DNA of 64,000 bases, taken from NCBI GenBank assembly GCA_022559985.1, contig JAFJTR010000010.1, forward strand, positions 186,001 through 250,000, in the 5' to 3' direction. The notes under the pieces are model-generated. The model saw nothing but the letters and a program-made list of their open reading frames with translations, was not told the origin of the DNA and made no database searches. Source of the stretch: Parastagonospora avenae f. sp. tritici 18332-5 (lineage: Eukaryota; Ascomycota; Dothideomycetes; Pleosporales; Phaeosphaeriaceae). Below, in pieces: positions 56,863-64,000 of the stretch. The stretch's first letter is position 1. Each line of letters starts with the position of its first letter. The translations under genes and the position numbers were made by a program.

Positions 56863-56987
56863 ACTTCCTATAATCAACTCTCGAGAATACTTAGATATCT
56901 TTCGCCGGTAAGTGAGGATACTTTGATGAGCCTTGGCATTCACAGTCCGACAATAATGTAGTGAAAATGCAGTGTCTCCCGAGGTCA

Positions 56988-57871
56988 TCAGTTGCCAGCA
57001 GCCAACCTCCAGCATACATTGATCAGCGCCGCAGTCGCACCAATGTGAGCGAAAGTCCTCGGCACAGCGATGTTAGTGAGATAAGCCGGGTAATGCACCA
57101 TTAGCTTCGCAATGACGTGGAAGCCCAGTAAGTTGACAATTTGCGGGTCTGTAGGCGCAATGACTTGCGACAGCGCAGCGGCGAGAGCAAACGCTAGGTC
57201 TTGATCAGCATACATGACGTTTCTTTGAAGCTTATGGACATTTGACGAACCTGGAAAGTTCTCCATCAATGCATAATGTGCACTTCGCAGCCTCAGTGGC
57301 AGTCCGTCCAATTCGCCGATATGCTTCCTTGGATGCTCATTGTCGAGCCCGTCTTCGCGGCCCATGGCTTGTCCAGCGGCTGAAGCAGCACCGGATGCAC
57401 CGAAAGTCCAGAAGAGGTATAGAGCTGAAAGAGCTGGAATGGCGCGGCCGGAAGTTATGGCTGTGGTCTGCACATATGTAGTCAGCAATCATGGAAACTT
57501 TCATCAAAACTTGATCTGAAAGTGCATATCATGATTGTTATACAGTGGAGATTGACTTACACCGACGCCTGGAAGGAGTTTGACCAGAGCATGTGTCAAG
57601 GATTGGACGATGCTGTCTGGCTTCGTGAGGAGTGAGCTGTATCATGTGTCAGGCTGCTATTATAAGTCTTTCGGATTCAGGGCACATACGTCACGGGAAT
57701 GAGAGCCAGGTACATCGGTGCGGCAGCCAGGATGGCAACTCCAGAAGGGTTCACCCTTTGTGAAAGGATTAGCACCCATGTAGACACCTGGGCATGATTC
57801 GTTATCGTCCCAACTTACACGCCATTCTTGGCAGCCACGCGATTTGCTTGTCTCTTCTTGTCGTCGGCCAT
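56988..57871 (-). CDS. MAPEG-family membrane protein
   Basis: Five exons: 57871-57819, 57755-57690, 57636-57561, 57467-57251 and 57193-56988, giving 205 residues. Hydrophobic segments include GVAILAAAPMYLALIPV, ALSALYLFWTFGASG and the last INVCWRL. The MAPEG signature is seen in RSAHYALMENFPAF, followed by a helix with VHYPAYLTNIAVPRTFAHIGA. The family (microsomal glutathione S-transferase/leukotriene-synthase fold) acts in membranes on lipophilic substrates, but most fungal members are uncharacterised. The five exons join in frame with all GT-AG ends. Confidence 0.88.
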
Positions 57872-58380
57872 GATGTTCTTGATGAGTTACAGATGAAGGT
57901 TGAGATACGGAGATGAATGAAGCTGCGCTGTTGTCGTGGACATGTTCACATATAGCTGTGCACTAACTGATGACGTCTCCGGAACGTGCAGATGCGGACA
58001 TGCAGGCATGTTGTGGATTGGTCCGGTGCTCTCGGCTACCAGCAATCCGGGCTGGTGAAGTGGCCGGACTAGTCTAATTCCAAATGGTGTGAGAGCGGGG
58101 TAGTGCCCGGTTGCTAACCACCACTACTGCGATTGTCACAATACATGCTGCAAATGATGAAAAGCCGAGACAGGGGAAGTAGTTCGTGTTGCAATTGCTG
58201 TATTGTCATTTTCATCAAACGTCTGAGATGTGTTCGCTTTTGGGTCCAACAGATCAATTAGCACGTTGGCTACGCTACCAACATGTCTTCACGTTTGATA
58301 GATCACATCAAAGTGCTGTTGCATACTGTCGCTCGACAGTAAGCTATGCTATCCAATCACGAGAACAGTCCGAGATAGAA
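57872..58380. other. Intergenic region
   Basis: About 510 bp between two minus-strand genes. No gene or repeat recognised. Confidence 0.5.
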
Positions 58381-60553
58381 TTACGCAGTCGCCTTCAAAG
58401 CGAGGATCTTCTGTGCAGCACGTTCTGCGGCTACCATGATCGCGCCCGTCGGATTTCCCGTCGTCATGCCAGGGAATATGGACGCATCAACGACGAATAA
58501 GTTGTCAGTCTAGAAACAAATGTTAGCATTGCGCTCCATGTAGAGCGCAAACAGAACACTTACGCCGTATACTTTGGTGTCGAGGTCCACGACAGCTTTG
58601 CCTCCAGCACGTCCGTCGTCTTCGCCGATCGTGCAAGAGCCCATCCAGTGGTTCGATCCTCGAGTACCTGTGGTGGCTGGCAACTACGAGGCAGTCAGTA
58701 CGCGTGCCATTGCATAGTCCACCAAACATCGAAAACGAGTGACTTACCAAGTTGACGAATGACGATGTCGTCTGGTTGACACCCGGGACAACCCAAGTCA
58801 GATCTTGGACCTTGCTCAAAACACCTCGAATGTACTCGATAGACTGGACGACCGCAGCTTTGTCGTTGACGTCGCGTAGATACGGTGCCGTGAGCACTCG
58901 TGTGCTCAGGCTCGGGGTGATGCCCATGCGACCGCGCGAGAGCGTGCCCGTACCAAGATACTGGGTGATGGTCATGGACGCTATGATTGTGTGAGCACGA
59001 GATGCTTTCGATACATGAATGTAACTCACTGTTCGTCCGACCCTCAATCCGGGCTTGGTATTGTATATGGCGCACTCTGCCATCTGCTCCTTGGATCTGT
59101 TGCCAGAAGATTGGGCCAAGGTTTGGCGCTACCTGAGCAAGGATGCCAGTTCGATTCGCTACGCAGTATTAACAAGGGCTCGTGAGAGAAGCAAAAGAAT
59201 GGTCTTACTCAGGTATGCTTGCTTATCACTCTCAATTGGGTTGTTATATGCGCCGTAGAAGTTGTAGAACACGATACTCGGGTGCGCGATCTGGATGTCG
59301 GTCTACGCGAGCACGTCAGTATCACTCCTGAGGATGAGTATTTTAGGCTTGTCGTGACTTACACCAACGTGGTCGTCGAGGTTGTACCCAACCGGAAGGT
59401 TGATCCACTGGTCAGAAGAAATCATCGTGGCTCCATCGATAGCCGAGTTCTGAACAATCTGTAACTGATCCGTTGGACCAATACCGCCTAGAAAGGTTAG
59501 TCCACATTGCTGAGCCTCAGAAAATAAAGCTTACTGCGGAAGAGAATCTTTGGGGTACCCATGGTGCCTGCTGACAACACCACGCGACCAGTTGCAGGCT
59601 TGACCTTGACAATACCGTAGTATCCTTGGCCTACAGCACCTCCTTGGGAGCATTCGACTTCGACACCCGTGACTTGGCCGCCTTCTCTTACGAGCCTCCT
59701 AACATTGGTGTTGGTCCAGAGATGGAACTTCTCGCGCGCCATTGCCATGACCAGGTATGTTGCCAAAGGTCCGTGGCGCTCGGCGTTCTCGATAAAGAAC
59801 GTGCTGTGTCCGAAGGTATGATTCTTCTGGTCCGGATGGTCGTTCGGAACTACATTTTTGAAGCCTGCAGCTTCCAGACCTTTGGCGACAGTTTCGAAGC
59901 CTTGTTGTAGATATAGCTTTCCATCTCGGGAGGGGTTGATTGTCTATCACACATGTCAGCGTCGGTCCTCTTTAGACAGTTGCATGGACTCACCCCTGGA
60001 ATCAAGTCCCAGACTTTCGCGATGAGGCTCTGCATGTCTGCGCTCTTCCAGCCAGTCGGGAAGTTGATATCAAAATCACTGGGATGCGGCTTCCAGTAGA
60101 GTGCTGAATTGACTGCCGTACCACCTCCAAGTACGCTGCAAAAATAATATCAGTAAAGTCCGGTTCAAGATGTTGAACAAGAAACCCTCCAGGAACTTAC
60201 CAGCCTGCCATTACATCATAGTCATCGCATGCTACGCCTTTGGGGTCTCTCCAGATTTGATTGAAGAGGCCCGGCACGTCAAAGCGAGTGAGATTGGTGC
60301 CTTCAAGCCAAGCCGGCTTCATTGTGCCATTGAATCGTCCGCTAGAAAGGGGCCCTCTCTCAACCATGAGGACTGAATTGCCAGCTTCAGCTAAACGCTC
60401 TGCGACAGGCATGCCGCCCGCGCCGGATCCTACGACAATGTAGTCATAGGTCTGATCGTCTACTGGAAGGCAGTTTGGGTTAGATGAATTCTGGCCATAG
60501 GCTGGCTGTAAAAGAGAGGCTGCAAAGGCGAGGTTCGCGATAAGGCGCGACAT
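58381..60553 (-). CDS. GMC oxidoreductase, cellobiose-dehydrogenase-like flavin domain (AA3_1 type)
   Basis: Nine exons: 60553-60201, 60135-59994, 59943-59535, 59487-59363, 59302-59209, 59158-59030, 58980-58748, 58683-58564 and 58509-58381. They join to 577 residues. A signal peptide (MSRLIANLAFAASLLQPAYG) precedes the FAD motif VGSGAGGMPVAERL at 41-54. TMKPAWLEGTNLTRFDVPGL, CVLGGGTAVNSALYWKP and YLQQGFETV are characteristic of the cellobiose dehydrogenase flavodomain. The catalytic pair is His507 in SNHW and Asn554 in GNPTGAIM. No heme-binding cytochrome domain or cellulose-binding module is present. Likely secreted and able to oxidise a sugar lactol or related substrate; possibly supports peroxidases or LPMOs, which is inference. 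Confidence 0.92.
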
Positions 60554-61977
60554 GATGTGACGACAGACTTTCTTGACCTTGCAGATGATCGCAGAACAAC
60601 GTGGCGGTTTATAGCACTACCTGATCATGCTCGGTGGAATCTCCTCGTTCATACAAGCCAGGGTCCAAGTTACATACGTAAATTGACTACCCTAGCTTTT
60701 GTGGGGTAAGCCAGATTGAAATTGAACAAGTGCCGGCTGCATCGCGTGGCCGAGCACTATACCTCGGTGCTGGTGAAGGGTGTTGCAACCACTCAGAACT
60801 GTGGCTCAGACTGCACCAGGTTGCAGCTGCCTCATCTAGCGAGCAGTATACGGTGTACCCCTGCACGCCTAGAGGGCTCTTTGACTCCGTCCACTTGCTC
60901 AATTATTCCGTATCACGCTTCACAATACTTTTCTTGTGAAACGTACGGCAATCAAAATTCGGGCCTTCGGTCGCTGCTCATAGGTGGGGAGAACATGCGG
61001 AGGAATATAACCCATGGGCGCATGAACATCGCTCAGAGACTAGCTATAGAAACTCGGAGTTGTTGCGATATTTCGTTCGTTGGTACCATTTTAGAAGAAT
61101 GAGAGTTCGTGCGCCGCAGCTCTCGTCCGATAGAATTTGAAATAATCGCTTCTGCTTGACGGGCGTGAACCATGTAGTATTGACGATGACAGCTGCCGTC
61201 GTCCGATATTTACTTTTCATACGGATATACCGGCAACGATTAGGCACGATAGATTTTGTTCCTTCCCTTCTACACAAGAGAAATAGGGACTCAGCGGCTT
61301 ATTCCCAATATTTTGTTTCGTGAATTCGGCGATAAGTCGTTTCCAGCCATCGTTGTCCACGCTATGTAAATCATAATAATAACGTCGACGTATGAGTAAA
61401 GTTACTGCACTCATATTGAGAACTTGCTCAATCCGGAGGCGCATGAGTGCAATGTAGGAAAAGGGCCGATGCAGAAACTTGTTTTACTCCAATTTCTGAC
61501 ATGCATGGCGCAGCGAATATCCTGCTTGAACAAACAGCAGTCGTATCGTCCTGCTCGTGTTCGTAAAAAAACGCAGGACGATTGTTGGTGTATCCGATAG
61601 GCTGTGTGGTGGAAGAGCAGATGCACCACTACGTCAATGCGGCTAGCCAGGGGCTGTCAGCGCCTTCCGTCTAGCGTCGCATCTCTTCAGTGACGCGACT
61701 TTCGCGCTGACACAGTTTTCCGCTTCCAAAATGCACAGGACGCGACAGAATTTACTCTGGTACTCAGGCTGTAAAGACATAGGGGTTGGGTGACTAGATT
61801 CTTTCGTCGCCAGCGACCCATTACGAACAATCACGACCTCCTCTTCGATGAAGCAGATGACGCGTTTCAGTGCTTGATGCAGCATGTTGTGCGGACCTTT
61901 CCCATGTCCAGCTGAGCGAGCCTGAGCTCTTCCATTAAAAATTTATCGATTGTTACCGCACAAGACGTACCCTGGCT
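60554..61977. other. Gene-poor stretch
   Basis: About 1.4 kb upstream of divergent genes. A minus-strand open frame at 61643-61885 (80 residues, starting MLHQALKRVICFIEEE) has some protein character but no recognised family. No LTR or RNA gene was seen. Confidence 0.5.
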
Positions 61978-64000
61978 ATGAGCACAAGCGCGTCCAACAC
62001 CGAGCTCGTGGGCCCAGACAACACCCTTGTTGATAATTCACCGAGACCGACAAGAACCATCAGGGATGATGCCGAGTCATCTCACACCATCCTTTTCGAA
62101 GACCATCGGGGCGAGCATTACATCTGGCCCTTGAAGCTATGTCGCACGTATGAGGTATGCATGACCAGGCAAGGTTTCATGACTACACTAATTGAAACCA
62201 GGCTATCAAACCACTCATTGAAGAGGTCTATGTGTCTCCTGACGATGCTCATCACCCCGAAGTGATGATTGGGAGCTATGACATTGAGACTGACGGTGCG
62301 ATCATTCTCCCATCAGTCTGGGCCTTCGTCGTCAAGCCCTCCACAAACATCAAAATCTCCTTCCGGCGGAATGATGTGCTGAGGCGACAGTCTTTATCAG
62401 ATCACACCGAAGAACAGCGGCGCCACATCCCACACGATCATTTTGCAAATGTACGTGAGCCCGAATCAAGGCGGCGTTCATCACCGGACTATCATCCCGA
62501 GGACCAAATTCCAGGTGATCGATTTTATAATGCGCGTGAGCCGCGCGCGAAGGCTGAATATGCTTTTGTACGAAAATCCGAATCTCGGGCTCCATCCCCA
62601 CCGGATGAGGGGCTTTCTGTTGTCGAGGTGATCATAAGTAGTGAAGATGAAGGTGAAGACGATTCTTCGCTTTCTTCGTCTGATCTCGATGACGACTTTG
62701 CCAAAAGTGTTGAGCATGATGAGTGCATTCGAGAAGTCCCCCCAATCATTGATCTCGACGGCAACAGAATTTCATTCGCAGTTGACACTACCCAAGTCTC
62801 CCAGCAGCTAATAGCTGAAGGGATCGTCGAGCGCTATAGGCACAATGCGACACAGGTGCAAGAGAAAGAGCATGCTGCCAAAGGATCTCTTGAGAAGCAC
62901 AATATTACGAAGGCAGTGATGGGCGAAATAGATGGCCGAACAGTCGTTCAGATTCATACCCTACCAGGTCCGACGAATCACAAACTGCATGATGGTGTAC
63001 AAATAACATGGTACCATATGCATTCCGCGCAACTCAGCCTCGTCCGCTTCATGGACATATGTCTAGAGTTGCCGAACCTGTCAGATCGCCTCAAGGTACT
63101 CACTAAAGAGGCTTTTGCTCGGATCGAGAAACACAAAGTCAAGGCATTCCTAGACGGCTTTTTCATCGAACCAGGAACTGTACTACGGACCATTGAAAAA
63201 TGTCAGCCCGATCCGCAAGCGGTCATATTCAGCTGCATACCTTACCTCGAGCTTCAGCAGCCCAATCAGTCGCCTCCGCACAGACCGGGAGATCGGCTCT
63301 TCCCGCCTCGAACTTTGATGCAAGCGATGTATCCATATGAGCCAGTCCGCGATAGAGACTCAGAGCAAGCCTATCGGAAGTTGGGAAATGATCGAGGCAA
63401 CGATCTCGTGTATGTACCCAACCTATGGATGTTGAATATAGGAACCGGGTTAGTCGTCACGTGTGGGCATCGACCCCTCTCGGACGAGATGGTAAAGTCG
63501 ATCGGAGTTGTGCAGGAAGATCTGAGTCAACTAGCAGCCGCTGATATCGCGAAGAACTTGTTGACTACCATAAGGATTACTGATCGAGAGGGTCTCGTAC
63601 ACCTCTATTCTCTGAAGTCTTGTAGATCATACTTCCAAATGGAAGCGAGAATGAACACATGGGAAGCTGCTGCCCAGAGTATGCCGGGATCCCGAATACC
63701 CAGAATAAATTGGATTTCTCCCGCAGGTCGAAGAACAGTCACGGCCAGCAACTGGAGGGCCATTATCAGACGAACAGATCTCATTTCCATAAATCTCGAG
63801 ATCGCGAAAGAGACGGCGACAGACTCTGCAATTGAGAAGGTTGAGATCACCGCTTCAGATAGAAGTGGCTCTGTACCACCATTTTTCCATTGGCTACCTG
63901 CTATTGGCCACGAGACGATCCTGACGAAGTCAAACCATGAATTGGTTTGTCTAGACCATGCGGAGAGAAGCATGTTCAACGAAACTCTCAACAAATACAG
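61978..64000 (+). CDS. Large ubiquitin-like-domain protein, 3' end outside window
   Basis: Exon 1 61978-62154, a 47-nt intron (GTATGC...ACCAG), then exon 2 from 62202 open to the window end. About 658 residues are visible. The N-terminal part (ILFEDHRGEHYIWPLKLCRT, then IKPLIEEVYVSPDDAHHP, GAIILPSVWAFVVKPS) matches the fungal ubiquitin-like domain found at the front of many multi-domain proteins. An acidic linker (about residues 185-225) follows. A later segment, VPNLWMLNIGTGLVVTCGHR, resembles the pattern of CorA-like transporter domains in fungal fusion proteins, but the membrane part would lie beyond the window. The downstream domain call is uncertain. Confidence 0.7.

Noticed and set aside
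1..64000. tRNA, rRNA, CRISPR array or prophage-type features
   Set aside because: I looked for tRNA B-box-like sequences and regular short repeats and found none that fold or repeat convincingly; the gene structure is eukaryotic.

Overview
This window looks like nuclear DNA of a filamentous ascomycete (Pezizomycotina). Genes carry short GT-AG introns of about 44-110 nt. The families are typical of these fungi: HET-domain protein, Zn2Cys6 regulators, fungal rhodopsin-like membrane protein, sedolisin, class II-type peroxidase, cellobiose-dehydrogenase-like GMC flavoprotein and F-box proteins. No rRNA, tRNA or CRISPR was recognised. Reading on from the protein evidence I could place exons for about 23 intact genes, 2 genes cut by the window edges, and about 9 broken or doubtful ones.

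Layout. 0-8.7 kb: end of an M20 peptidase, a homeobox + C2H2 regulator, a nitrilase, a rhodopsin-like membrane protein and an SDR. 8.7-15.3 kb: gene-poor, with solo LTRs and decayed small genes. 16-22 kb: a secreted sedolisin, a HET protein and an F-box-like protein. 22.4-32 kb: a zone of decay. Two F-box genes and one Zn2Cys6 regulator carry in-frame stops or frameshifts, and a solo LTR has replaced the last codons of an NmrA-like gene; an intact DEDD exonuclease lies among them. 33.8-48.7 kb: a compact group of eight oxidative genes. 49-64 kb: a peroxidase, a thioesterase, a pseudouridine synthase, a GFO/IDH/MocA oxidoreductase, a small unknown protein, a MAPEG protein, a CDH-like flavoprotein and the start of a large ubiquitin-like-domain gene that runs off the end.

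The most interesting system is the 33.8-48.7 kb group: zinc alcohol dehydrogenase, Baeyer-Villiger monooxygenase 1, metallo-beta-lactamase-fold hydrolase, MFS transporter, Zn2Cys6 regulator, Baeyer-Villiger monooxygenase 2, SDR and an EthD-like protein. In principle these could take up an alicyclic compound, oxidise an alcohol to a ketone, insert oxygen to give a lactone or ester, hydrolyse it, and oxidise the released alcohol. The logic resembles bacterial cyclohexanol/cyclohexanone catabolism, but the substrate and the grouping are inference.

The second theme is mobile DNA. Six solo LTRs of about 180-206 bp from two related families (TGTCGC...GCGACA and TGTTGC...GCAACA) are present. Five have perfect 5-bp target duplications, and no internal retrotransposon region was seen. 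Two of them sit inside coding sequence, and skipping each one gives back an open reading frame.
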